A stretch of 47,000 bases of DNA from Cristatella mucedo. Taxonomy: Eukaryota; Bryozoa; Phylactolaemata; Cristatellidae. This document shows, one piece after another, positions 22,573 through 32,787 of this stretch (position 1 is the stretch's first letter; the number at the start of each line of letters is the position of its first letter). The notes under the pieces are model-generated. The model did no database searches. It was given only the letters and a program-made list of their open reading frames with translations, and was not told the origin of the DNA. The translations under genes were made by a program, and so were the position numbers. The DNA lies in NCBI GenBank assembly GCA_009760855.2, contig WPIO01000004.1, forward strand, positions 5,413,001 to 5,460,000, given 5' to 3'.

Positions 22573-22830
22573 CTTTGTAATGTAATATATCTGCGTCTGT
22601 AACTCCACATAGACTTTGTGGGTGTTACGCAGGAGAGTTTTGTATAGCGCACTCACAGCCTAAGCGGCTTTCGGTATACATTCGGTAGCCAACAGACTTC
22701 ATCTCATACAACAAAGAGAAAGTGGGAAGCATAGCAGAGTCAGGAGAGCAGTTGAGGTAGTGAGTAGCATGGAAGTAGCAGCTCAGGACCACTGAAAAGG
22801 ATGAGCCATAGTAAGTAGAATGGAGAGCAG
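22573..22830 (-). mobile_element. LINE family B 3' UTR fragment with TGTAA-repeat end
   Basis: Same 3' UTR as at 45600-45880. The terminal TGTAATGTAA is the reverse of the (ATTAC)n tail, so the end is the true 3' terminus. Confidence 0.78.
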
Positions 22831-23579
22831 TTGCAAGTGTTGAGCAGCAGCAGCAACACCCTGCAGTTTCCCAGTGGTTGGCTGCGCACCTACCGCCAGA
22901 CATTTCTGCAAATGCGGCAGCAGCAGACGGCTGCTACTACGGCGGACCTCTCCTACCCTCGGAGAAGCGCCGCTAGTCGACCGACCGGCAGCTGCAAGCC
23001 CACACCTGCGTCTCCATGTTGCCCACGTCAAGCAGTTCCTTCACGAAAACCTCTGTCCGTGCGATGTCGCCCTGCCCTTCGGATGCTTCGGCCACGGAAG
23101 CTGCCCAACGTGCAGTAAAATGCCTGAATGCAGCAGGTCCTCTAAGCCCAACATGGCAGCATCAGATCGAGAGATTGAGCAGGCCCTCAACCAAAGAGAA
23201 ACTGCAAAGCAGTCGCTCGGCCAAGAAAGTCTTCTTAATTAAGCAATCCACGAAGTCTCGGCAGGCTTTGTCGAGTCTTCTGCTTCCCCTCCCCCCAAAG
23301 CCAGCGGCAGTCGGCTACTCAGGGCAGGGACTAAGTGCTCTCTCTCTCCCCCCCCCCCCCCCCCGTCGTCGCCCAGCTCTGATTCCCCGGACGTAGCACA
23401 TTCGGTGCTTTCCGAGCTCTGGGCCCTCTGGGGCCTTCGAGGGCAGCCACGAAACTGGCTTTTACAATGAGCTCCGCAGACAAGCTGCAGGCAGAGTGAC
23501 TGGCGGCGGTTCGGCGATTCGGCTCTTTGATACCGCTGGCTCGCTGCAGCTCGAGAAATGAGCGACGCAGAACGACGTC

Positions 23580-23620
23580 TTCGCTCGCAAGCGGCTGCTC
23601 GGCAGCCGCTTGCGAGCGAA
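23580..23620. repeat. Perfect inverted repeat, 19-bp arms with a 3-nt spacer
   Basis: TTCGCTCGCAAGCGGCTGC (23580-23598), spacer TCG, and GCAGCCGCTTGCGAGCGAA (23602-23620) are exact reverse complements. A CACGTG E-box begins five bases after it, within AGTCACGTGTGC. It lies in the CpG-rich block upstream or within the first intron of the USF3-like gene. As RNA it would fold into a very stable hairpin; as DNA it could extrude a cruciform. Confidence 0.95.
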
Positions 23621-23882
23621 AGTCACGTGTGCTTAATAAAAGGGTTTCCGCCAAGAGCAGCCCCGCAGAGCAGCTCGAGGCAGCAGCGGGAGCGAACTTC
23701 GGGAGCGATTTGCAGCCCCCTGTCTTCACACTAAGCCGGCGGGCATCGAGCGGTCGTGAAGTCGTCAACGCCACGCACAGCGCACGTCGCACAGCCTGCC
23801 GCACGCGTCGCGAATCGGCCAAGCTCGGCTCGCTAGGTCGAGCACAGCAGGCTGCAACGCGACAGACGAGACGGCCGAGAGA

Positions 23883-23916
23883 CGGCCGGCCGGCCGGCCG
23901 GCCGTCCGGCCGGCCG
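23883..23916. repeat. (CCGG)n tract in the CpG-rich block
   Basis: CGGCCGGCCGG repeats with one T, self-complementary. Confidence 0.95.
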
Positions 23917-24283
23917 CTGGTGCCGACGGACCGGCGACGCGGCGACCTGGCGGCAGCACCAGGCGGCAGCACCAGCCGAGGCCGCCCAGCGAGCCTAAGC
24001 TCGCAAGGGCGGCACACGCGCGCAGCCTCGGCACGAGGACGAGCGAGGTGCCGCGAGATCCGGTCGAAGCCGGCGGCGGCAATACCCAGCGACCGGCGGC
24101 GGCGACCAGCGGACGACGACGGTGGCGGCGTTCGCCAGCACCCTAGGCTCGAACGCCGCAGTTAATTACGGTACTCACTCATGACGGGTCTGCAGCATCC
24201 AGCGTTAGCAGCGCACTGCAGCCAAGCTGATTGGTAGGTTACGAACAGACATTACATGTAAACCATGAATAAACAAAGCTCAC

Positions 24284-24300
24284 GTCGCCGCTACCACCAT
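24284..24300 (-). CDS. USF3: USF3-like bHLH-LZ factor, candidate first coding exon (5 codons plus 2 nt)
   Basis: On the minus strand an ATG lies in CCAAGATGGTGG, a context that also resembles the YY1 core AAGATGG found at many animal start sites. It opens M-V-V-A-A and leaves two bases (AC) before the donor GTGAGC. The bHLH exon at 7653 needs exactly two bases to complete its first codon, so splicing gives M-V-V-A-A-T-V-D-G-P-A-K-K. As I recall, vertebrate USF3 also begins only a few residues before its basic region, which supports a short N-terminus. The exon lies at the edge of a CpG-rich block, as expected for a promoter. The 16.6 kb intron is inferred, and no transcript evidence is available. 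An alternative upstream exon at 18413-18477 fits only a different acceptor. Confidence 0.55.
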
Positions 24301-24322
24301 CTTGGCGAGGATCACGTTTCCT

Positions 24323-24334
24323 ATGAATATTCAT
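24323..24334. promoter_or_regulatory. 12-bp palindrome ATGAATATTCAT upstream of the candidate start codon
   Basis: An exact palindrome 23 bp upstream of the ATG at 24300 (minus strand). AT-rich palindromes with ATGAAT half-sites resemble POU or other homeodomain dimer sites; the function is inferred only. Confidence 0.35.
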
Positions 24335-25365
24335 GGCCGGCGTGTGACGCGGATGAGGGCGCCCTTATGAATGAAAGAGAGGATACGCCGCCCCCCCCCA
24401 CGCCGCCGCCACCGCCGCTTTCCCGAGCACCTGGTGGTCTCTAAAGCGAGCAATTCGGCCGCGAGGCTAAAATGACCGTTTCTGCATTTAGTCTTGCGCG
24501 ATAACGAATTAGAGCGACCATCGAGGGTGGAGTGCACTTCCCCTGAGAAGGCGAGCGGCCGCGGGCGGTGGCGGAGGTGCGCAATGGTGGTCTGGCCGGG
24601 TCAACGAGGACCTTTCGATAGGGGCGGGGGGGGACGCGATGCTTTAAAAATCAGCCCTCGGCACGTGCTTTTAAAAGAAATTTCGATGGCTTCACATAAG
24701 TACGGCTGGCGCTAGCGAGGTAACGTCTAAGGAGTGAGTGGGTGAGAATTCCGCGCGTAGGCGCGGCTAGCCCGCGCGGTCGGGTCGGTCAGCTGGGCTC
24801 GCCTCGACCGTCGCGCCGACCGGCCTCCGAGCCAACAGTGGCCTCAAATGACTGAGCGAGAACGACGACTTGAGCGTGCTCGAATGTCGCTTCAATGCGA
24901 TTCGGCTATGCGGGGGCGGGGGGGGCTCGGTTCGAAGTGCATCAACCCTGTTCGGCGCCGGCGGGCCAGCAACCAGAAGCGCGCGCGGCGATTTACGCGG
25001 CGGCTACGTCGTCTGCTGCTGCGCGCGAGCAGCGCGCGAGCTGTGCTCGCCGCCGCACGAGCGCACACGAACTGAGCGAGCCAGTCGGGTCCGATCCTTC
25101 CCGGCGGCTTCTAGTCAGGCTTCAGATCCGGTCGCCCGCTCAGGATTAGGATACCCAGCAGTAGGCGACGGCTACTAGCCGTACTCGTTGAAACGGTACC
25201 GTAGACTTACCCCTTAGGCGAATGATCGCATTCTAGCGGCGGAAGTGTGCGGCCGTTCTAGTGCAAAGTCGTGTTCGAAGTGGCGATCCGTAGTCCAGAC
25301 TGCTGGGAAGTAGTTGGCTGATCTATTTTAGATAGGCGACGTGCGATGATAGTAAAACTATCGGC

Positions 25366-26575
25366 AAGTTGGAAGTATTGATGCGAATGGACACAGATCA
25401 TCCGGAGAGCCTCTGTAGTATGGGTTACTCAGGGCTCCGTGCTCGGTCCCGTTCTTTTTACGCTTTATAGTCGACCTCTTGCCAATGCGATTGCTAGGCA
25501 TAACCTAGGCTTCCACTTCTACGCAGATTACACTCATTGTACCTTTGCTTTGATCCCTCTCATTCCTCCAGCACGCCGAATTATTTCCACTTCCTTGCTG
25601 CATCTATTGATGGCATTCGCATATGGACGGCAGCAAACTTTTTTAAATTGAATTATGATTAAAAAAACCTACTGGTTAGGGGAAAACCATGTGTGATTCA
25701 AAACTTCGAAAGGTTAACGCTCAAAATCGGCCCTGCGAGCATATCTCCTGTTGAATCTGCACGAAATCTATTCGTCCTGTTCCAAAGTGACCTTTCATTA
25801 GACGATCGCATCAGCTCCGCAGCCAAGTCTGCCTACTTTCAACTGCATAGCATTGCTAAAATTCGGGCTTTCTTAGGCAGTGATACCACATCTAAATTGG
25901 TTCATGCGTTTGTGACATACCGCCTTGACTTCTGTAACTCACTGCTCGCTGGTCTACCGGCCTGTGCAATCAGGCGCTTACAGTTGGTGAAAAACTTGGA
26001 CGCTCACGTCCCTTCGTTGCAGTTGCTACCTCACCCCACTTCTCGCCGACCTGCACTGGCTTCAACGTCAAAGTTGAGCAATGCATCGACTTCAATGTTT
26101 TATCACTCACTTTTAGGTCCCTACATTCTTTGGCTCCAGCCTACCTGTAAGATCTACTCCCTCACCAGGCCAAGCATCGTACCAGTCGCTTTTCGGAATC
26201 TAGCCATTTACCTGTACTTCGTACAAACCTCAAATATTTTTGAGACCGTGCCTTGACTTCCGACTTGCGCCACAACATCTACTGACTTGACCACACTTAA
26301 AAAGAAACTAAAAACGCATCTATTTATCACGCATTCACTCGCTCCGTGCGATTCGTCCTTTATGCGCTTATGCGTGCTGACATTGTGCATGCTACCACTA
26401 GCCATGCTTGCATGCTGATCCTGTGCATGTCATCCCCCTAGCCATGTTATTCTTATTGTTATTGAGCTACCGCTAACGATTTGATTGTGCTTCCTTTGCA
26501 GCAAATATAAAGGGCCTAGAAAGAAATTGAGTTCTCTGAGGGCGCTTTATCAAATGTATTATCACTATTATTATT
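25366..26575 (+). mobile_element. LINE family A copy, older, RT to 3' end
   Basis: The sequence matches from the GVPQGSVLGP region (here VTQGSVLGPVLF) through a damaged FYADDTQ box and VHAFVTYRLDFCNSLLAGLP to the 3' UTR and a diverged stem-loop near 26510-26550. The longest frame is 25693-26256. Many frameshifts indicate age. It begins next to the CpG-rich block. Confidence 0.85.
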
Positions 26576-27104
26576 AAGTAGAGAGCTGCTCTCGTAGAGC
26601 CTTTCTAAAGACCGGAATGAAGCTTTCCGTAACTCCAGGATTACGAATTGGGCTGCCTGTTATGAGCGAATGACCGCATCGTAGTAAATGCATTCAATGA
26701 AATTAATCAGGGCTGAGGGTAGTGATACATTTGTTTGGACTCTCTTCCGCTAAATATCCGAGGGGCCCGAAAGCGAAAGGTATAGAAAGCTTAACTTGAT
26801 CTAAATTCAGATAGCAAGCGCTTAATTATTTGTGCGGAGCACTGCAGAGAACAAGTGGAATTAAAATGACGGCAATTGAGCACCAACCTTGCCACATTTG
26901 CCACACTGTAAAGAATACATGCCCTGACTGCTGCTGCTGCAAAAAAGTAGCAGCGCTGCTTAAAGGTTTTGTCGAAACAGTGGCATAAAGTTCAAACAGC
27001 GAATGCTTTGCTGAAACGGTTGTGCAAGCACATGTCGTGCCTCTGGTTTTGGAGATCATTCGTGAGTTTAAAGTTAAATATTAGCATATTTAACAGCCGC
27101 GTTT

Positions 27105-27345
27105 GTTCTAGCTGATTCAGCCGCCTCATTTGTATGATGTATCACGTATCACGTATCATGTATCATGTATCATGTATAATTTATCATGTACCATGCAGAT
27201 GTATATTGGCAGAAGAGCCTTAACGGACGGCTATCACCGCCGCTTGCAGTAGCGAAATACAGGACACGCCTCACAGCAAGCAAGCACGGCTCGCTCAATC
27301 GCACGACTCGATCGGGTGGGTCGTGAAAAGCGAGCACCTTGACTT
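27105..27345 (-). mobile_element. SINE copy containing an expanded TATCATG repeat
   Basis: Body parts GATTCAGCCGCCTCATTTGT and GGCAGAAGAGCCTTAACGG with CCGCCGCTTGCAG, then a head-like region with GGGTCGTGAAAAGCGAGCACC. Between the first two lies a tandem TATCATG/TATCACG array at about 27136-27195. Confidence 0.6.
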
Positions 27346-28211
27346 TTCGCTCCCCTTTCGCACTGCTAGTAGCTACCGCTACTATAACCTATTGGGGTTA
27401 AACGCCGTATTAATAAATCGGGTGGTTTACAAACTACGGCCGTTTCGTTCCGGCCATTTCGTCTATGCCGGACTAGGCTTGCATGATTGCATTGCACCTA
27501 TTGCATCGCTTGACCTCCTTGACTTGACGAAGTCTTGTTCCCTTCTTATACACGCTTACATCTATGACTCGCACACCCGCGCGCTGGCTCCGAACTGCTA
27601 CTTTCGCCCGTCCAATAGACGTGCGTCAGTCGCTGCGCGCTAAACAAAAATAGCGTAACGCAGATATTATTGTTATTATTAACCACACACACGTTGTACG
27701 GTCGTTGAGCGTTCTCTGGTTTTAATTCTAGTTTTAGTTATAGTTCTAGTCCGAAAGTTCACCGCTCCGTCGGCACTATATTCACTGCAACTCATACTGC
27801 TGAGCTCGATGTCCTGGTGTAGACGTGTCTTACACAACAGTTTTTATTTGCCGTGTTCTAGTCATATTTTAATCGTCAAAACTTTGAATTGCATTTATAA
27901 TTCGTTTGTCTTTCGAATGGAAAACTCCAAAAAATCGAAGTTTTGACCCATTTTCGAAGATTTCCCTGACTTCCCCCTTAGTACTAAATGTAGAGCACGC
28001 TATCGTTCTCAATGGCCGAACCTTTGATTATTTAAGTGCCTTCATAAAGCAGTGTAAATAAATTGCCATATGCACATTTTCGGGGTAGCGAACGTCTTTA
28101 TGGTCGGTGCGTTCTTCGAAATGACTGCATTCGGTTATAAAATGATTTTATCGGCAGAGCTTCAAGCATTTTTATTATTATATTTTCTCCAATAGCAGGT
28201 AAGCGAAGAGG

Positions 28212-28812
28212 TTATAATAATAATAATAATAATAATAATAATGCACTTGATAAAGCGCCCTCAGAGAACTCAATCTCTCTTTAGGCGCTTTACATTTTAC
28301 ATTTTTTATTTTACATCATTACATTTTGCTGCAAAGGGAAATGCAATTGAATGGTGAGTAAAATCATGCTTGACAAACAAACAAAATGAATAACATGGTT
28401 AGAGGTGACATGCACAGGGTCAGCATGCAAATGTGGTTAGTGGCAGCATGCACAGTGTCAGCACGCATAAGCACGTGAAGGACGAATCACAGGGACCCAC
28501 TAAATGCTGTCCTAAATAGGTGTGTTTTTAAATTCTTTTTAAATGTGGTCAGGTCAGGGGATGTTGTGATGCAGGTCGGGATGGAGTTCCAGGCTTTGGG
28601 AGCATACGAACTAAATGCACGGTCTCCAAAGGATTTGAGGTTTGTTCGGGGTATTTGTAGACTGTTGTATTCCGAAAAGCGGGTGGTAAGATGCTTGGCC
28701 TGATGGGGGAGTATATCTGAGAGATAGGCTGGAGCCAAAGAATGAAGTGACCTAAAAGTGAGCGACAAAACCTTGAAGTCAATCCGTTGCTTGACTGGTA
28801 GCCAGTGTGCAG
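28212..28812 (-). mobile_element. LINE family A copy, 3' end
   Basis: On the minus strand, 28782-28487 encodes SLTFRSLHSLAPAYLSDILP and the C-terminal FKKNLKTHLFRTAFSG block with one frameshift. The 3' UTR, an intact stem-loop (about 28250-28292) and (ATT)n follow, ending at 28212. It lies in the intergenic region. Confidence 0.88.
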
Positions 28813-30039
28813 GCGATCAGAGGAGTCCGTAACTTTCTTGAACGGCTAAGGACTGCCGTTTGTATCATCGAAAACAACTGGATATGTTATTAAACTAGGT
28901 TAAATTTTAGTCGGCTGATGACATTGAATGCGCCCGCTTGCCTCCTCTAGCTTCCAGTATTCCAGTATGGCGGACGGAGCTTTTTCGCATTGGCACCAAT
29001 TCTTGTGACTCGCATGCCTATATAAAGTTAATCGTAACCTAATAACGATGTGGTCTACAGTGCTCGAGTTCTCTCAGAGTTAAAAAAATAAATAAAAAGT
29101 AAAATAAAAAATAAAAGTAAATAATAAAAAATAATAATAAACAAAGCCGAGGTTGCATGACGACTATAGTCTGGTCGTCAAACGAAGCATGGCCGAACCG
29201 TGCTATGGACTACGGACTATGGACATAATGCAGATATGCCAATACGTGGGGTGAATTTGCGAATAGTGGTGCTTTTTTGAAGCTATATTTGCAAGGTCTT
29301 ACACTTGCATAGGACAAATGCGTCCAAACTCCTCGCGTTGCTGCCTCTCGTTGAGCTCTCGTCGATGACATTGTTGGCCAAACTCCTGCCACTATCTCGC
29401 TAGCGAGAGGGGTGGTCGTGAAAAAGTCGCCGGATCCTACCAATGTCGGATTGCACGTCACTACCGGATTTACCGGTCGCCATCTTGCCGCGTGACGGAC
29501 GGACGGACTTTTTCGGTTTAATTAATAGGGATACACATACACACACGCGCGCGCGCGCCCACAGTAGACACACGTGACTCCATGACAGCAGGCATTCGGT
29601 CACAATGTGAGCCCATATGTCGCGAGCCACAAATCGAGAAAATACAGCTACGGCAGTGTACTTGGTACATTACTCTCGAGCGTTGTACTGTTCACGACGG
29701 GTTAACACGTGCGGCAGGTAAAAGGGCATACACAACGTACTCAAGCTGTTTCCTTTTTTATTCGGGCGAATAGTATTATCCTCGAGCTCTTGGATTCTCA
29801 GATGGCAAACAATGAATGCAAAATGGCCTAATTATCTCCCGCATTTACCTAAGACAAAAAAAATTGGCTCGTTCGTCTGCTGTGATTACGATTTAGTGAC
29901 AGTGCACAGCGACTTAATTGACTTCGAAGTTCACGGTTGCAATGTAATTGCCGTCGGCGCGTGGTGTAAATATGCTGATGTAATTAGCAAAACCTCTTTG
30001 GATAATGAGGTTGATTTACGGTATTTGTAGTTTATGAGT

Positions 30040-30333
30040 CAATAATAATAATAATAATGATAGACTTGATAAAGCACCCTCATAGAACTCTATGTCTTTC
30101 TAGGCACTTTACGCTTGTTTCATAGGAAACGCGATCGAGTGGTGAGTGGTATCATGTTTGATAAACAACATGAATAACATGGTTAGGGTTGACATGCACA
30201 GGGACATGCAAGTGTAGTTAGTGGCAGCATGCAACAGTGTCAGCACGTATAAGGACATTAAGAACGAATCGCAGGGACCCACTACAGGCTGTCATAAATA
30301 GGTGCGTTTTTAATTTCTTTTTAATGTCAATAA
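30040..30333 (-). mobile_element. LINE family A remnant, 3' end
   Basis: Minus-strand 3' UTR and last codons with a diverged stem-loop. The stem reads AAAGTGCC / GGTGCTTT, which still pairs through G-U wobbles. (ATT)n is at the end nearest 30040. Confidence 0.8.
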
Positions 30334-30636
30334 TAAAAATATTTAAAACATAATAAAAATTGTTAAAGTCAATGGCATTTATTGCCTTGTTATTCCCTTA
30401 CAGTCAGTTTATACCTAGGATTTATTGATGGCCCAGCTGAGTTTATGGCGCTGCTATCTGTTTATGGGCGAGTGTGATTTATGGCAGCGAATAACAAGTT
30501 AACAGCTCGGAGAGAGAGGCAGTTACGACGAGGAAACCAAGCGGGGGCGGTTGCGTACTGAATCACTGAGGCTTCCGTGTGAATAAACGTAATAATAGTA
30601 ATTGTAATAAAAAATATAATAATAATAAACGTCTCT

Positions 30637-30808
30637 TTGAACCCGCTTCGGGTTCTGCGTGTTGTCGCGAACCTGCGGTTTGAAGGCTATCAAATTACAG
30701 ATAACCGACGCGGACTACTTCAACTTGCGTCAACTTCGGAAGTCTCAGCTGTAGTCAAACTGCATAGTGACTCCGTACAAGCAGCCGCTCGCTATGTGCG
30801 TGGTCCAG
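30637..30808 (+). CDS. Tentative penultimate exon of an unrecognised plus-strand gene
   Basis: The frame reads LRVVANLRFEGYQITDNRRG, then LLQLASTSEVSAVVKLHSDS and VQAAARYVRGP. It ends at a good donor CCAG|GTATAC in phase 1. The mixed composition looks protein-like and the phase fits the acceptor at 31003. The 5' boundary is not defined: an AATAAT-rich stretch lies upstream, and a TTACAG at 30695-30700 could be an acceptor. Another frame here (ITDADYFNLRQLRKSQL then stop) also looks protein-like, so the reading is uncertain. No family is recognised. Confidence 0.22.
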
Positions 30809-31002
30809 GTATACTTTTTTTTTTATCAATCTTCCCTTTATTGGCTGTCACAGTGAGGGATGCGACACGACGGCGGTCGCCGTTCGAAGCGGCAAAGAGC
30901 TCTTGAGTAAACAATAGATTAAACCGAATTATCGCTTTCTGTCCCTGGGAGGACGCAGTTTATTGACTTAAAGGCCAGAGAAGAAAAACGCTGCTATTTC
31001 AG

Positions 31003-31127
31003 GTCCTGCGACTGAACGCGGGCGTTCTAAGGACTCGCGAGACAGACTCGCTTACACAATAATTGTGACGGTCGATGACAGTCGGTGGCAGGTCCGCCCA
31101 GAAAGGTCGCCGCCGCCGGAAGTTTGA
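31003..31127 (+). CDS. Tentative last exon of the same unrecognised plus-strand gene
   Basis: The acceptor GCTGCTATTTCAG at 31002 is followed by two bases that complete a Gly codon from the donor at 30808, then 40 codons. They include SKDSRDRLAYTIIVTVDDSR and WQVRPERSPPPEV before TGA. An AATAAA lies at 31401-31406, about 270 nt downstream, a sensible 3' UTR length. The support is splice-phase agreement and composition only, with no recognised homologue. Confidence 0.22.
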
Positions 31128-31400
31128 GCCCGGAGTTCAAGCTCACTCACCCTCTCGCTCGTTCTCGCGCGTCTCTCACAAAAGCGCACCTCTCCTTCTG
31201 CTGCTGCCGACTAGTACACTTTCCAGTTCCACTCATCCGAAGTCACTTCATACAGGCTAGGTTTTTCAATGATCATTCTCCTTCTGACTTTCCCTATGTA
31301 CGTACTGAGGTGACGGCTCTTGGCTACGTATGGTGGATACCGAAAGCCGCTCGTATTTTGAGTGGGCCGTGGAAAAGTTCTCTGACCCTGGCGAGTATCC

Positions 31401-31406
31401 AATAAA
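31401..31406 (+). terminator. Possible polyadenylation signal for the tentative plus-strand gene
   Basis: AATAAA after the stop at 31127. Chance occurrence is quite possible. Confidence 0.2.
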
Positions 31407-31444
31407 TCCACAAGGCTTTTTTTTAGAGTAACCCATCGCGTATC

Positions 31445-31615
31445 GCCTGTGCTGGCCCGTGGTAGCCCCGGAAGCAAGGTGCTCACTCTTCACAACCGAG
31501 ATTGCAGGTCCAAATACTAGTGGGCAATCCTTGATTGCCAACTTCGAGAGGTGATGGCAGCCGTTAAGGCTCTTCTGCCGCTGTAAAAATGACTGATATA
31601 TCAGCCAGTATTTAT
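31445..31615 (+). mobile_element. SINE copy
   Basis: Head (GCCCGTGGTAGCCCCGG, AAGGTGCTCACTCTTCAC), degraded B-box, body (AGTGGGCAATCCTTGATTGC, TTAAGGCTCTTCTGCCG) and end. Confidence 0.68.
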
Positions 31616-32137
31616 TTATCCTATTCTACACGAACCGTACAGCTGAAACTGGCGCTTATTTAGTTTAGGAATTTTCCTGCGGTCGGCTCAGTGACATCTA
31701 CACTCTTGCTTGCAAGGCCAACATTAAAACGACAGAGAGGCTATGCAGACAGAACAAGACTTTAGTTGGCGCCCAAACAATAAGATGATGACCTCGTAGG
31801 TAGTAACTGGCAATTTCTACGACTGGCACGTGACCTCTAGCAGAGTTACCAGTAGCACGTGACCTCTGCAGAGGTCCTGATCCCCATAAGAACGACAGTT
31901 CAATAACACGGCACGAGCGTTAGCTAACTACACCAGCGAAGTGCAGTTGTATTACGAACAACCACGTACGGTCTGCATTTAACTAAAGCGAACATGTCGT
32001 AGTAATATGCCAAAGATTAAACATACGGCAGACGGATTATATATTACTACAAAGTGACTGCTTACGAAGCAGTAAGTCATCTGCATAACAAAATACCCTC
32101 ATTTCTGTAACGACATGATACAAAAAAACACTGATAA
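31616..32137. other. Intergenic sequence downstream of the SLC49A3-like gene
   Basis: A local duplication of CAGTAGCACGTGACCTCTxxCAGAG-type sequence around 31820-31880 (two copies of GCACGTGACCTCT); otherwise nothing recognised. Confidence 0.45.
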
Positions 32138-32143
32138 TTTATT
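32138..32143 (-). terminator. Polyadenylation signal candidate for the SLC49A3-like gene
   Basis: AATAAA on the minus strand, about 260 nt after the stop codon at 32402. The surroundings are AT-rich, as usual for a 3' UTR end. The hexamer is common by chance in AT-rich DNA, so its position after the stop is the main support. Confidence 0.45.
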
Positions 32144-32401
32144 AAATGTAATCAAATAATGCACATGGCAATAAGCACATACAAATGTAGACAAATCTCT
32201 GCACCCGACCCTTTTTTAATTACAATTATTCAAACTTAAACATGAGCTGATGCTGGGACACGGTGGCAAGGTTCATTCAAAAATATGATAGTACGTTCAC
32301 AATCTTGGGCACCATATTACATCCGCCCGAACGCGAATCCTGCACTCTCCGAATTACCAGCAGCATTCCCGATGGCGGTAGTAGATTGAGCAGATGGCAC
32401 T

Positions 32402-32630
32402 TTACAATTGCGGCTCCTGCGGAAAGCTGGCTTCGCTGTATCCCAGAATGGCTGCGGCAGCAGCACCTTGCTCAGCTCTCAGCCGACGGTAATCGGGCTT
32501 GAGAAAAGTTATCAGTGTGATAGATCCCACCGCTGCGACAGCGAGGAAGAGGATATTGGAGTCTGCAACCAATTCGTGCACCAGATCATTGCACATCAAT
32601 GCATCGGTGAGGCACGTCTCAAGAGCAAGG
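32402..32630 (-). CDS. SLC49A3: SLC49A3-like transporter, last coding exon G with stop codon
   Basis: The acceptor GGCCTTTTCATAG supplies one base that completes Gly from the phase 2 donor of exon F. The exon reads LALETCLTDALMCNDLVHEL, then the last membrane helix VADSNILFLAVAAVGSITLI and a short tail FLKPDYRRLRAEQGAA ending in PQEPQL and TAA at 32402-32404. F-x-x-P-x-YRRL-x-AE matches the family's FHTPYRRLQAES at the end of helix 12. The cytoplasmic tail is only about 30 residues, far shorter than the human one. The seven exons here give about 360 codons. Confidence 0.88.
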
Positions 32631-32787
32631 CTATGAAAAGGCCAAGACCAGTGCTTCTACGAGCATCAGAAGCACCAATCCGGCTTAAGAGAATGTAAAG
32701 ACAACTGCGAACATAGTGATGCTGGACTCACAACGCCCGATGCTGCACGCTGCTCCGAAACTCCACCTAAACGTATGCAGCAAATTC

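Larger units (their letters stand above)
23560..25200. promoter_or_regulatory. CpG-rich block, probable promoter region of the USF3-like gene
   Basis: The stretch is visibly GC-rich and dense in CG dinucleotides, unlike the flanking repeat-filled DNA. It includes (CCGG)n at 23883-23916, GC-rich runs around 24040-24140 and CGCG-rich DNA around 24750-25090. It surrounds the candidate first coding exon at 24284-24300. Several overlapping open frames on both strands here have no protein-like composition and are best explained by lack of stops in GC-rich DNA. Whether a plus-strand gene starts on the other side is not shown. Confidence 0.5.
26576..30039. other. Intergenic sequence between the USF3-like and SLC49A3-like genes
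   Basis: Apart from the SINE at 27105-27345 and the LINE A copy at 28212-28812, it is AT-rich single-copy-looking DNA. An AAATAAAA-rich run lies at 29085-29145 and a CGCG-rich CA/CG tract at 29530-29560. No gene seen. Confidence 0.45.

Noticed and set aside
23331-24165. Long overlapping open frames on both strands in the CpG-rich block
   Set aside because: Composition is dominated by Arg/Ala/Pro/Gly from GC-rich DNA, no domain is visible, and both strands are open at once.
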